The translations under genes were made by a program, and so were the position numbers. The notes beneath the pieces are model-generated. The model saw only the letters and a list, made by a program, of their open reading frames with translations. It searched no databases and had not been told where the DNA came from. Positions 33,273-46,183 of a stretch of DNA of 64,000 nt are shown here, one piece after another. This stretch comes from Torymus aiolomorphi (Eukaryota > Arthropoda > Insecta > Hymenoptera > Torymidae), in the NCBI GenBank assembly GCA_036365515.1, contig CM070876.1:174475978-174539977 (forward strand), read 5' to 3'. Position 1 is the stretch's first letter, and every line of letters begins with the position of its first letter.

Positions 33273-34930
33273 TCATAACAAGTGTCGCGGAGCTCGACAT
33301 TATACTAAACTAAATTCAAAAATGAATTATTTTTAGTAGATAATTATTGCATCTTTTATCAAAAAATATTAAACTAAAACAAAAATATAGTGTATCGTAC
33401 ATTGTAGTTAATTATGATGATTATGTACATTAATTGTAACATTACAATTATTAAAATGAAAAGAAATATTTTTGTCGCTGCTTTCAATAGTAAATGATTG
33501 TTCGCTTTTTTCATCACTGTTTTGTCTACGTTTTTTCAACGGTGAACCACATGTAGCTTGCTGCGTTTCGGTTAATCAATAAAATTCATCCTCAGCGTGT
33601 GGTTCATTATCATCATCTCGACCTTCTGAATCAAATCTGGTTCTTTTTAACGAAACTGTTACAGATTTTTGGGTTGATCAACTGTAATTTCTGCTCCAGA
33701 AGTAGATGCTACTTGATTGTCACACTGCGGTATATGGTTATCTGCCACTACAACTTCAGTAGGTTTTAGGGCGATCGATTTAGTTATTTTTTGATGAATG
33801 TGTTCCTTATGATTCATAGATTCATTAATGTAGCCCTCAGCTACTGTAGACGATTTCCAACCGCCATGTCTTTTTAAGTCAGTAAGATCACCTCCTCCAT
33901 CGACTAGCAAAGTTGCTGAAGTTCTTCGGAAACTATGACCAGTGTATAAGTGAGGATTTGGTAATTTTAACCAATCAGCTATTTGCTTTGGCATTTGACC
34001 GATTGTATTGAGACCAATCGGCTGTCGTGTGCATTTTCCGTCTATATAATGTATGAAGAATCTTTTGTGTTTATCGATTTCTGTTGGTCTAAGATTCATG
34101 TAATTTTTACATATTTGATAAAATTTTCCACGAACTGCAAAAGAACGAGGGACATTATTCTTCGTTACTGGAATTTTTATCAATAATCTCGTCGAATCAT
34201 CTTCAAAATTCAAAAATGAAATAAAATTAAAAATTTTTTTATAAATAAATTACTTTTTTCACTAAATGTGCTTCGTCCGGAGCATCATTACAAAATCTAC
34301 TAACGTTTTCCGCAGCGAAAGTCTTGGATTTTTTTTTCGAATATTTAGCATTTTTTTTCTTGATGTAAGCTAAAAGTTGATGATATTGGCTTATATCAAT
34401 ATGATCAAAAGTTTCTACGGTAGTCTTCAACATTGAATAACGGTTCCATAGTGTCGGAGGAGAAAGTGTCATTGCCAATTCTTTGAAATAAGCTAAAAAT
34501 ATTTCTTCAACGAACATTGTGTTTTTTTTTTTGTTGAACGCCAAGACTTAAACTTGTTGTATGTTGCAACATATTGACGTTTTGATTTGTTCGGCAATAG
34601 ATCTAAAGTTACTTCTTTAGCTGCTGCAGCGATTTCGGGTGGAATTTCATCTCCATAATCGGATATATCGTCTGTATCACAAGAACTATTATCACTCATG
34701 TTTACTTTTCGGTTAGGTACCAATAGGTTATAAACAAGACGTCTTGCACTAATGATATACAATTTCGCAATCATACATATGTAAAACAAATGACAGCGAC
34801 ATGATAGGTTTCCCCACGCACGCTTCAAATGTTCCTGCGCACGCTGTGAGAGAGCGTGCCTAAATCGATGACTTTAGCGCCAAAACAAATGACTCTAAAG
34901 CCGAGCTCCGCGCACGCTGTTATGAAAAAA
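33269..34930 (-). mobile_element. Tyrosine-recombinase mobile element with terminal inverted repeats
   Basis: The ends TTTTTCATAACA..GCGGAGCTCG (33269-33296) and their mirror (34902-34929) flank about 1.6 kb containing a broken tyrosine recombinase gene. The TIRs match at both ends with a diverged middle. Known Crypton elements encode such recombinases but lack long TIRs; DIRS elements also carry RT, which is absent here. No target duplication is evident. Confidence 0.65.
33659..34699 (-). pseudogene. Crypton-like tyrosine recombinase, broken
   Basis: Three minus-strand pieces. The first (34699 to about 34520) starts at a Met after an implausible upstream extension and has a helical SAM-like stretch (SKRQYVATYNKFKSWR). 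It shifts frame in an 11-A run near 34520 into the second piece (to 34239), a core-binding-like segment (FLAYFKELAMTLSPPTLWNR) followed by AHLVKK. The third (to 33659) holds the catalytic C-terminal half: HSFR (H93, R96 of the 184-residue piece), HGGW (H116) and GY (Y128), in the order expected for the family's HxxR, H/W and nucleophile Tyr. The region that should carry the first catalytic Arg (usually a GLR-like box) is missing, replaced by about 30 AT-rich bases. That could be a short intron (GTAATT...AAG fits splice ends) or a deletion. Two defects suggest an inactive copy, though the homopolymer break could be a sequencing error. Closest known relatives are probably Crypton or Crypton-derived proteins. 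Confidence 0.7.
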
Positions 34931-35528
34931 TTTATTGACAACGATGCGGCTTGTTACACGTCTAAAACACGAATGACATTTTGTTTCTTTTTCTTGACTG
35001 GCTTCTCACATACCCCTTTTGTTTTTGATAAAACAATTTTAATAAGCAACGCAACATTTGAAATACAAGTGCCTCTCACCCCCCATCCATGTAGAAACCT
35101 TTCGTATCGATATAATCAATAACTAAGGGGGTAGCGTACATCGACGATTTGGTTAATCGAGATACACACTTTACGCAGCGTACTAATGACGCCACGTCGA
35201 GACACCTATATTTTATTTAATCCCTTTTTAAACTGAAAAGGTTACGTGAGAAAACCAGCCAATTATAGAAAGCGTATAATATGTCGGGAACATTCCTGAT
35301 ACTAGTAAAACGTTTTCTGACTTATGTAAGGAACTCTAACAAAATAAATGGTATCTTTTTTGAATTTTCGATAAATTTCTGCTTCAAACGTAAATTATTG
35401 AGTTAAGGAAAGTCTCAAATAACGTTTCAAATAGGAAAATAAAATCACAGGAAAGATCATTCACTTGCTTTCTTCGAAATTAAAAATTTTCTTTTCTTTT
35501 CAAGTTCTATTGGTTAAAAATTGAAAAC

Positions 35529-35594
<66 letters not shown>

Positions 35595-35607
35595 TGTGTG
35601 TGCGTGC

Positions 35608-35665
<58 letters not shown>

Positions 35666-36800
35666 CTGTTACATCGTTTCAGATGTGCAAATTCTTGTTA
35701 TTTGTTAATGCGATGTAAATCAAAAGAATTTAAAATTGAAAATAGAATGATACAAATTAAAACAACTGGATTTTATAATAGTAAATAAAACATTCTAATT
35801 CCACTTCAGCTGCCGCATGTAATCAACTAAGGTACAAACTCACGTATTTTTAAAAATTATGCCAAAAGAAAAATTAATCACTCTGACTTGATTACAATTG
35901 TCTACTACAATAAATTTTGACGTCAAGTAAGACGTAATGAAAAAGTGCTTCAAAGATAACAAGTAATAACAGTGTCAATTTGTAAAAAATTTTGCTTCTT
36001 CACAGAAGAAAACTTTTTTAAAAATAATAGATAGTGCGAAGGCGTGCGTAGTGATTGATGAAGAGAACAAGTTTAGCAGACAAAAGAGGTATAAAATGAT
36101 GAATTGAGTAGGAAGAAATTGAATGCGATAGAACTGCGTGAACGCAAAACAGAGAGAAGTAGATCAAAAGGCTGAGATAACTTTAGTTTCTACGTGTTTG
36201 GCATAGTTTTTTCAATTTCGCTCTTAATCACTTGGCTACAGTCAGTTCAGAGATTCAAGTTTAACGTTGTTTCAGTGTTTCGAAGTTCGGAAAATCATGC
36301 TCTGATTAAAAAAGTATGTTAAAGTTGTAAAATAAAGAAGATATACCATTAATTTGTGCATAAGAAATTTTCTTTGTGAAGATTTTCATAAATCGAGTGT
36401 TAATAGATACCGAAATACTCTTACGCGCTTTACGTCTGACCATATCGGAATTCATTTTGCTCCACAGTTTACACTCCACATTGTAGTTTCGTGCAAATTG
36501 CATTTCCGAGGCCGAGTTGATTAAAGCTAAAGCTGTACATACTGGTCCTCATAGTTTGGATTGATCATTGGGCATAGGTTCCTCGCTTTTCAATCAAGGA
36601 TGTAAATCATTACAATAACGTGAAAATAATCCATTAAAGGCATTGTTTGCATAATTATCATGCAATTAGATACATGATGTTCCCATTATTAATCTATTAA
36701 CTTCTCTAATATTCAAAAGACAAAAAAGAAACATATTTTAACTTTATCGATTATCGTTCAGATCTGCGCTCCTTCTTCACTTATCAACAGCCAAGTCATT
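34931..36800. other. AT-rich stretch with long (TG)n
   Basis: Contains a (TG)n/(TGCG)n microsatellite at 35534-35660, whose two long Cys/Val ORFs are spurious. The rest is AT-rich with no recognisable gene. Confidence 0.5.
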
Positions 36801-38828
36801 CCCGTCACCCTCCCGAATCTAATTCACCGTATTAGAGAACACGTCATTTGTCTTCGGAGAAAGTAGAACCTACACCATATATAACGAGATCTCGTTCAAA
36901 AAACTCCTAATCTTACTAAACTTCTTTTAACCTCCACTCCTCGCATCATCCAGACTACGTCCCACGCGTCGACGCATCAGCCATCTGTGCAGTGTGCGGT
37001 TTTCCCCTGTCCGCGCACCTGCGGCGGGAATTCTTACGTCGCTTTAGCTTATCCCCCCCGTCGCGGCGTAAGAACGCGCGCGCCGCCCATTATGTAGCGG
37101 GGCCCCTTTGAGCGCCGCGAGCCGGGACGCCGACGACAACTGGAGCGAGCGAGAACGCGCGAGTGAAGCGACGACGTGAAATTGCTGAAAATTAGCGTGG
37201 CAGTGTATACGTGTGTGAGGGTATGTGAGGGAAAGTCGAGGTGGGCGTGGATGGCTGGGTTATCTTTTCAGCGTGAAGAAAAATCTTTAACTTTTCGCGT
37301 TGTGAAGAAGTGTACGTGTTGTAACATAATAGAACGTTGAACTTTTCGCTAAAATGAGTATGCGTACTAATTTTTAAGTATCTAATAACATTAGAGCTCT
37401 GCTGGTTTCCCTGAACCTTCATAATTTAGCAAACTAAATAATACTATAAGAATCATAATTGAATTATTTCAACCACCACTCACAGTAGTATGTATTAGAT
37501 ATAGTCAGACGCACTGTTTACTTGTAACTATACGTGATAAACGTTTTCACAGGAATTTCACCTTCAAGTTTTTGAAAGTTAAACAATTCTAAGAAAACCA
37601 GTATAAATTACAGTATAAATTAGTAATAATTGCACGTAAATCTATGTGCTACCAGAATTCCATTCAAACACTATAAAATTAATAAAATGTTGCATTCTTA
37701 CGTTTTAAAACTTCCATGGAAGATTGCCCCTACACATTTTTTGTTGCTATTTAATTATACAGTGAAATAGCCACTTATAAGTAAGATTTATACATACAAT
37801 TATGATTAGTTTATAAATTATTTTGACAGCAATGTTCAAAAACCATAAATAATATATTATACATCCGCATTTTATAAACACTTTACCACACAGCTGAGCG
37901 AACCGCATAATAACGAAATCCAAACATTTATCCTTTCCGGAAATCATTCCACGAGTATCACGCAAAACAGCCTGAACCAAAAAACATTCGCATCTCGTTC
38001 CGGACAATTACACCACCACCAAACGACTCACCTACACTTATCATTCTATATCTTATACGTTGTACTCGCATTCCGCCAATCGAACAATTCAACCCTGCCG
38101 CGCAAAATTATACAACTCTCGCAAAAAGTAACAGTCACGCGCGGTAACGTCGGAAACTGGGCGTGCTGGCATAGATCGGAAAGAAAAGCGCTGCGGGCGA
38201 CTCGACGCTTGTACGCGCAAAACATTTTACCCCTCTCGACGGGAAAATACTCCACACTACTCGCAGCGTGAGTAGGGCATTAGAGAGGAGAAACTCGCGT
38301 GTTTTCCCAGCTGCATCCCGGTTAAACAAACAGCGGATCCGATATACTACATGCGTGTGATATACATGCAGCTAACGCGTCGCGAATCAATGACGTCGAG
38401 TTTTACATTTCAGTATATAGCACGGTGCTCAAACGGAGCGCAGACTAGGGAGGTGAAGCCACGGAGATACATAGGGAGGAGGACTGTTGACGCGCGGAGT
38501 GCACTTTAGATGGTCTTCGAGTAGAAACTTTTCGGTGTTTTTTCTCATACGTGTGACGAGTTGCAGAATACACCGCTACGCGCGCACCTTGGATGACGTT
38601 TTGAGAGCTCGAGAGGCTTTGCGGTGTGTGTATATTAAATTAAATTCTGGAGTCTCGGCGTCAGGCTGAAGTGGTAGCGGGTCATTAATGACTCTACAAC
38701 TGATGAATGACGGGGATGAAGTGAGTGTTACGTAGAGGCATGACGCGCTTGCAGTTGTAGAAAATAACAGTTGACGTGAAGACTAATTTTTGTAAATTTT
38801 TTTAAAACAACACGAGCTATGAATATTA
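36801..38828. other. Two CpG-rich islands
   Basis: 36830-37260 and 37880-38760 are GC-rich and CpG-dense, separated by AT-rich DNA. Short ORFs occur on both strands without domains. Candidate regulatory sequence only. Confidence 0.35.
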
Positions 38829-39023
38829 CACTGAGAGAAGGATTTATTATTAAAATAGTTGATATTGGCAAAATAAGGAAATATTTGACGGAAATATCCA
38901 AAGTCTTACTATAACGATATGCGCATATGAATAGTTACTATGCGCATATTAATAGTTAATATATTTCTCTGTACATTTTTAATATATTTTCTTATTAAAT
39001 ATAAATAAATCCTTCTCCCAGTG
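38829..39023. mobile_element. MITE with 19-bp TIRs and ATATTA duplication
   Basis: CACTGAGAGAAGGATTTAT at the left is mirrored by ATAAATCCTTCTCCCAGTG at the right with one mismatch. The flanks read ATATTA on both sides, a 6-bp target duplication. The 195-bp interior is non-coding. The element at 49739-50011 has similar CACTG ends. Confidence 0.8.
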
Positions 39024-40800
39024 ATATTAACGCCGGAAAGTATGATTAGCGGTGTTTAATCCGAATTTGAATACATTGGATAATAATATTTTACGCTTTT
39101 ACCCAGTTACAAAACTTGATTATGTTATTTCTTATAATTATTATATTCATCATTTACACATGCATACCAAATAAGCTATTTTAATTAAATATGGTAAAAC
39201 GTATTATATTATTATAAATTGTTAACATGAGTTTACTACATTAAGTAATTTAATTTGATTAACAAATTTTCTTAAGTATAATAAACTCTCTGTAACTGAA
39301 GTTGATAAAGAATTTGAGTAATTATCCTTATTAACAGCAATAAATTAAACCTACTCTAATTTATTCACTTCGCATTCAAATGACATTTTTTCAACGATTA
39401 ACAAAATGTTTATTTACATAGTCAACGCAAACAATATAATACTCCCACACGAAAACAATGATAAGGTCACCGCATCTCCATTTCAAAACAGTATACTCGA
39501 GTTATCCTCGGACATCACCTTCCCGAGAGTAGTGCCCAACTATCTCTCTCTCTCTCCCCCAACTTTCTCGCACTCGGTACACGACGAGCATCAAGACTAC
39601 TCTTCTAGCTTCCATCCTCCCTCAGAATACCCGATCTCTTACTCTCTCTCTCTCACTCCCTCCCTCAGGCGATTGTCGCCTTATGCACGACGGCGCGCGT
39701 ACCAAACAAGTAGCCTCGAACTTTTGTTTCATCTCGCGACCTTATTATACACCCGAGTTAATTAACTGCCGCCACGCCGCGCTCGTCTGCGTGTGTCCGG
39801 TATTGGGAATCTCGTTTTCATCTTTTTCCTGCCGCGTGCTTTGATTATTTTCTTCCTAGCGGTGTAGTAGGGGAGAGGAGGAAAGATCGTTATGACAGGC
39901 CTCATTAGCGGGCGAGCGATCCGACGCGCGCGGCCACGTGTCTATCAAGGAACGCGGGAGCGTTCCGAAGGCAAGTATAGAAGAGCCTTAGGACGACCGC
40001 GTGATTATATACTTTGAAATGGATGTACGAGAAATTCAATGCGATTATATACCTATTGCGTTAGTTTTAACTATATAACATATCCCTATTAATCGAAAGC
40101 CATTTCATTGCTCTACTCAAATCGAAAGGTTTCATTTAAAAAGATTGTCTCATTCAAAAGATTTAGAGATCTGAATATTTTTATGTACTATTTCCGAATC
40201 TCCGAATCTCCATATTCTTCAGTACGCACAAACTATACATTTTTGTCCGACCGGTACATAGTATAGCATTTTTGTCCGACCGACTGGCAAAAGAGAGAGA
40301 GAGAGTGAGTGAGGGGTAGAGTGAGAGAGAGAGGGAAAGAGAAGAGCGACGGGAGAGAGAGAGAGAGAGAGAGGGAAAGAGAAGAGCGACGAGAGAGAGA
40401 GAGAGTGAAAGAGAAGAGCGACGGAGACAGAAAGAGACGGGATCCGTATAGGGTATATATATATATGTGGGCAACCAGCCTAACCTTATTATTTTATGTA
40501 TACATAAAGCTTTCAATATTACGCATTGGTCCATATACAATCATCATTTATATACAAGTTATATTCAAGACTTTTTACATCATTGAAATTCGATAGATAT
40601 TAAATGGACTTGGTATATCTCAGATATATTTTCAGATAAGTAGCAAACTATCATTATAAAATAAAAAAAATAATGTTATTAATATAAGTATTGTTACTTT
40701 GTGAAATATTTTTTTTTTGTTATTACAGAGATATCAAAACAAGGATAATTGACAAGTAGATCATCTTTAAATAGTATGTAACATAGAAGAGTTCAAAATT
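39024..40800. other. AT-rich DNA, CpG island and GA minisatellite
   Basis: 39480-40010 is GC-rich with CT runs. 40284-40438 is a (GA)n tract with three embedded copies of AAAGAGAAGAGCGACG, and just upstream TTTTTGTCCGACCG is duplicated (about 40239 and 40269). No gene was recognised. Confidence 0.45.
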
Positions 40801-40809
40801 ATTATTTTG

Positions 40810-42640
40810 TATTTTAAGGCCACCAAAAGATTAATTATGTTCAAGTCTGTCAAAGCATGCAACCTCCTGTAGTAGAAAAAATAGAAATACTGTTGCTGAT
40901 AATATTCGCTCTAGCAGATCAAGCCTCGTTCTACTTTATGGTGTTTTAATTGTGGATATGCTTTACTGGCCCTATGATTTCTAAAGGTAAACTAGCATTA
41001 TTAAAACCCGGAAATAGTGATATATAAGATTTTGCAAGATGTATCTGATTGCTTATTAATTCAAGTGGTTTCTAGTTAAAATTTAAACGAATCTAAGTGT
41101 CGAATATAATGTAATTATATAGTGATTGGCTTATGGCAATGGGTGCCTATAAATAAAATAAAGTATCGGTATGATGTGTTAAATGAAGTGTTGATAACAA
41201 ATTTCTAACCTCTACTTAAAATCAGAATTTAAAATATTGGTCAGAGCCTTGGTTAAAAAAAAACATTTTTTGTCTATACTTCAAGAAACTTTGTTGATAT
41301 TGGCGCTGTGCATATTTATTTACTTAAACATCAATTAAAAGATTATGTTAAGTGAACAATAAAATAGAGAAAAAAGAAAAAATGATGTGTTATTGTTGTG
41401 AATAAAAGTGCTCAGTTAATCTAATTTTATAATTTTCTCATGGTGGGAGACGTCAAAATGTTTCAGAAGAGTTCTCAGTAAATATTGTGAAAATGTCTAC
41501 AGATAAAAGTGCTCAGTTAATCTAATTTTATAATTTTCTCACGGTGGGAGACGTCAAAATGTTTCAGAGGAGATCTCAGTAATTTTTCTACACAAGATTC
41601 AGATAATTATTTCAAAAAGTATACAAGAATGTTACGGAAGCTTTTATTATCAGAAATTCTTAGTTCATAAACTGATACAAGATGTGTGGCAATCATGAGT
41701 TTCTACTATAAAAGAATGTCGAGAAAGCTTTCTTTTCCCAATGATTCTTAGTTCATAAACTTTTGTTTTTAATTTTGCAAGATGTATCTGATTGCTTATT
41801 AATTCAAGTGGTTTCTAGTTAAAATTTAAACGAATCTAAGTGTCGAATATTATGTAATTATATAGTGATTGGCTTATGGCAATGGGTGCCTATAAATAAA
41901 ATAAAGTATCGGTATGATGTGTTAAATGAAGTGTTGATAACAAATTTCTAACCTCTACTTAAAATCAGAATTTAAAATATTGGTCAGAGCCTTGGTTAAA
42001 AAAAAAACATTTTTTGTCTATACTTCAAGAAACTTTGTTGATATTGGCGCTGTGCATATTTATTTACTTAAACATCAATTAAAAGATTAAGTTAAGTGAA
42101 CAATAAAATAGAGAAAAAGAAAAAATGATGTGTTATTGTTGTGAATAAAAGTGCTCAGTTAATCTAATTTTATAATTTTCTCATGGTGGGAGACGTCAAA
42201 ATGTTTCAGAAGAGTTCTCAGTAAATATTGTGAAAATGTCTACGGATAAAAGTGCTCAGTTAATCTAATTTTATAATTTTCTCACGGTGGGAGACGTCAA
42301 AATGTTTCAGAGGAGTTCTCAGTAAATATTTTTCTACACAAGATTCAGATAATTATTTCAAAAAGTATACAAGAATGTTACGGAAGCTTTTATTATCAGA
42401 AATTCAAGATGTTTCAAGATGTTTTATATTTTAAAAGAAAGGAGAAAGCTTTTTTTCTCTCAATGATTCTTAGTTCATAAACTTTTGTGTTTAATTTTGC
42501 AAGATGTGTCTGATTGGTTATTAATTCAACTGGTTTCTAGTTAAAATTTCAACGAATCTAAGAGTTGAAAATATAATGTAATTATTATATAGTGATTGGC
42601 TTATCGTGATGGGCGCCAAATGTTTCAGAGTAGCTATCTG
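40810..42640. repeat. Nested tandem duplication of unknown repeat
   Basis: A unit starting GATTTTGCAAGATG is present at about 41030 and 41773, and partially at 42494 (periods 743 and 721 bp). Inside each full unit a roughly 104-bp block (TAAAAGTGCTCAGTTAATC...) is itself duplicated (41404/41507 and 42147/42250). The leading part (40818-41000) also recurs, diverged, at 54412-54600. No ORF; probably a non-autonomous element amplified in tandem. Confidence 0.8.
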
Positions 42641-42769
42641 TTCTGTGAATTACCGTATATGAAACCATAATATATAAATTACTGTAATGGCTACTTTTTT
42701 ATCTGCAACCAATATTTTAATTTGCTAGCGGATTGTGTTGCAGTAGTGTGGCTAGTTACAATGTATTTA

Positions 42770-43189
42770 TTTTATAACTCTCTCCCGCTCCCCTCTCTTT
42801 CTCTCCCTCAACATATGTCAAACTCTGTACCAAGAACTTTAATGAGAGCCTAAATATTTTTTTTTAAACAATCAGTAAAACAAATAGTGGCTAAGGCAAA
42901 TGTATGAGTTTTCTCTGTATAATTAATCAACATCTGTCACACTCTGAACCAAGAACTTTAATGAAAACCTAAATAGTTTTTTAAAACAATCAGCAAAACA
43001 AATAGTATTATTAATGTAACAACACAATTTGTCTAGTCTTTTTATTTTTTCTAGTCTCATCTATTCAATAAGCACTCTCTACAAATGGTAATAATTTTTT
43101 TCATGACTGTACTAATAATAATAGTGTTGATATTTAAAACTTTCTACGAAAGTGTAAAATAAGGCAAGTATAGAAGTTTTTTCTGTATA
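42770..43189. repeat. Short tandem repeats flanking the large inverted repeat
   Basis: The block CTGTACCAAGAACTTTAATG..CAATCAGTAAAACAAATAGT occurs at about 42824 and 42945, and again diverged at about 43355. A 78-bp unit starting AAAACTTTCTACGAAAGT is duplicated at about 43136 and 43209. Confidence 0.7.
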
Positions 43190-46183
43190 ATCTATGTATA
43201 ATCTAAATATAAAACTTTCTACGAAAGTATAAAATAAGGCAAGTATAGACGTTTTTTCTGTATAATATACTCTTCCTCTCTCTCTTCCCCCGCCCTCTCT
43301 CACCCTCTCTCCCCCCTCCCCTTTCTTCCTCTCTCTCTCTTAACATCCATCAAACTCTGTACCAAAAACTTTAATCACAGCTTAAATATTTTTGTTTAAT
43401 ACAATCAACATGTTTAAAAAAAAAAATAATTCCTTAAGTACGTTACGTACGTTAATTAAACACAAGAAAGTACTGAAATCAATTATATTGTAGTCAAGTA
43501 CCCATAACTTAACTTGACTGACATAATACAACTTTTCGTACCTACTCAAAAATATTCAGCTAGCGGGCATGAAGTACTATTTAACACCCAAGAGGCGTAA
43601 TAGCTCTCATACTCCTACAAAACTTTATAGAACCTACGCACTTTACGTCCGTGTGGGCAAAAATTATTTAAATTATATATAACTATCTTTTACTTCGTCG
43701 AGTAAATGTATACTGAACAAATTATATGTATGTAGATTCAAATTCTTCATTGCAAATCAAACAAACGAAAGTTGTGAAATCAATTACCGATAGTCAAGTA
43801 ATGCAAACAACTCTCCGAAACAACTGTATGACTGATCTCAGAAATATATTATTCTAATTTGTTCATTCTTCTATACAAATTAAACACAAGAAAGTACTGA
43901 AATCAATTTATTGTAGTCAAGTATACCCATAAGTTAACTTGACTGAGATAATAGAACTTTTAGTACCTTGCGTGTAAAATTACATTTCACGCCCACGTTG
44001 TAACTTCAAAAATATTCACCCAGCAGGCATAAAGTACTACTTAACGCCTAATAAGCGGAATAGCTCACATATTCCTACAACACTTTATAGAACCTACGCA
44101 CTTTACTCCCGGGTAGACGAAAATTATTAATTAATTACTATTATGCCTTCTTTTTATTTCTAAAATTAATAAGAATTTTATTAGATATTTACGAAGTCAA
44201 TGCCTATATAAAAAAATTACATAGTTACCAACACATCCCCATTTTTCATTATTTTTTCTCAATTTTGAAATTTCTATAATATTACGCATCTTGGGAGGAC
44301 ACGAGAAGTCTAGAGCTGCTCTAGCAGGGGTGGTCGTCCAATCTTCCATACATACTTGGCGGGCCCGACGGTTTGCAGTTTAAGGTGTAGACATTGTCAT
44401 TTTCATATGAATATTCATACGTTTAAAGATCAGATAAAATGTATAAATCAATTGCTTCTAGATATTAAATACTGATCCGTGAATATATTACTCTTTTTAA
44501 ATAGAAAAGTCCAAACACAGATGAAAATTTCATATGAGATCTCATATGAGAATATCGGACATCAGATCCCATATGAGATCACATATGAGGTCCCATAATA
44601 TATAAAATTGCAGATGACATAACATATATGAGTCTTATCTGATGTCATGTCCGAAATACTCATAACATGATGTCTTATCTGATCTGATGTCCGAAATACT
44701 CATATAAGATCTCATATGATATTTACACGCGGGAAAAGGATAAAAATAGGTGGCTCATAAAATAGTTAGTAAAATTTAAAGCTCTTTTGAATAGACTATG
44801 AATTTATATGTATCTTTTTATTTCATTCCCATATAAAAAAAGACGAACACAAGGAAAAATATTTTAGGTAATAAAAGTAAATCATGATTATGCACACAGT
44901 ACATGTAGGGATATTATATTTAAACGGTATTTATGGTGGACTTATAGGTATATGCAAAAATCTAGTATTCTACATTTACAAAGCTCACCGGTAAACTGCA
45001 AACCGTCGGGCCCGCCAAGTATGTATGGAAGATTGGACGACCACCCCTGCTAGAGCAGCTCTAGACTTCTCGTGTCCTCCCAAGATGCGTAATATTATAG
45101 AAATTTCAAAATTGAGAAAAAATAATGAAAAATGGGGATGTGTTGGTAACTATGTAATTTTTTTATATAGGCATTGACTTCGTAAATATCTAATAAAATT
45201 CTTATTAATTTTAGAAATAAAAAGAAGGCATAATAGTAATTAATTAATAATTTTCGTCTACCCGGGAGTAAAGTGCGTAGGTTCTATAAAGTGTTGTAGG
45301 AATATGTGAGCTATTCCGCTTATTAGGCGTTAAGTAGTACTTTATGCCTGCTGGGTGAATATTTTTGAAGTTACAACGTGGGCGTGAAATGTAATTTTAC
45401 ACGCAAGGTACTAAAAGTTCTATTATCTCAGTCAAGTTAACTTATGGGTATACTTGACTACAATAAATTGATTTCAGTACTTTCTTGTGTTTAATTTGTA
45501 TAGAAGAATGAACAAATTAGAATAATATATTTCTGAGATCAGTCATACAGTTGTTTCGGAGAGTTGTTTGCATTACTTGACTATCGGTAATTGATTTCAC
45601 AACTTTCGTTTGTTTGATTTGCAATGAAGAATTTGAATCTACATACATATAATTTGTTCAGTATACATTTACTCGACGAAGTAAAAGATAGTTATATATA
45701 ATTTAAATAATTTTTGCCCACACGGACGTAAAGTGCGTAGGTTCTATAAAGTTTTGTAGGAGTATGAGAGCTATTACGCCTCTTGGGTGTTAAATAGTAC
45801 TTCATGCCCGCTAGCTGAATATTTTTGAGTAGGTACGAAAAGTTGTATTATGTCAGTCAAGTTAAGTTATGGGTACTTGACTACAATATAATTGATTTCA
45901 GTACTTTCTTGTGTTTAATTAACGTACGTAACGTACTTAAGGAATTATTTTTTTTTTAAACATGTTGATTGTATTAAACAAAAATATTTAAGCTGTGATT
46001 AAAGTTTTTGGTACAGAGTTTGATGGATGTTAAGAGAGAGAGAGGAAGAAAGGGGAGGGGGGAGAGAGGGTGAGAGAGGGCGGGGGAAGAGAGAGAGGAA
46101 GAGTATATTATACAGAAAAAACGTCTATACTTGCCTTATTTTATACTTTCGTAGAAAGTTTTATATTTAGATTATACATAGAT
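43190..46183. repeat. Large near-perfect inverted repeat, 1.2-kb arms
   Basis: Left arm 43190-44382 and right arm 44992-46183 are reverse complements with almost no differences along their length, judged by matching ends, middle landmarks and CT/GA tracts; at least one 1-nt indel exists. The spacer is 609 bp. Each arm also contains a diverged direct repeat of about 430 bp (CACAAGAAAGTACTGAAATC at 43460 and 43880). No ORF. If transcribed it would fold into a very long dsRNA; it may instead be an assembly product. Confidence 0.85.
44516..44733. mobile_element. MITE rich in CATATGAGATC palindromes
   Basis: It lies in the spacer of the large inverted repeat. The left end GATGAAAATTTCATATGAG and right end CATATGATATTTACACGCGGG are imperfect mirror images. 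Inside, (T)CATATGAGATCTCATATGA-like palindromes and CGGACATCAGAT alternate. The CCCGCGT end resembles that of the foldback at 20514. Confidence 0.6.

Noticed and set aside
35521..35788. Cys/Val-rich ORFs (also at 51814-52150, 56879-57230, 59291-59656)
   Set aside because: All are translations of (TG)n/(CA)n microsatellites.
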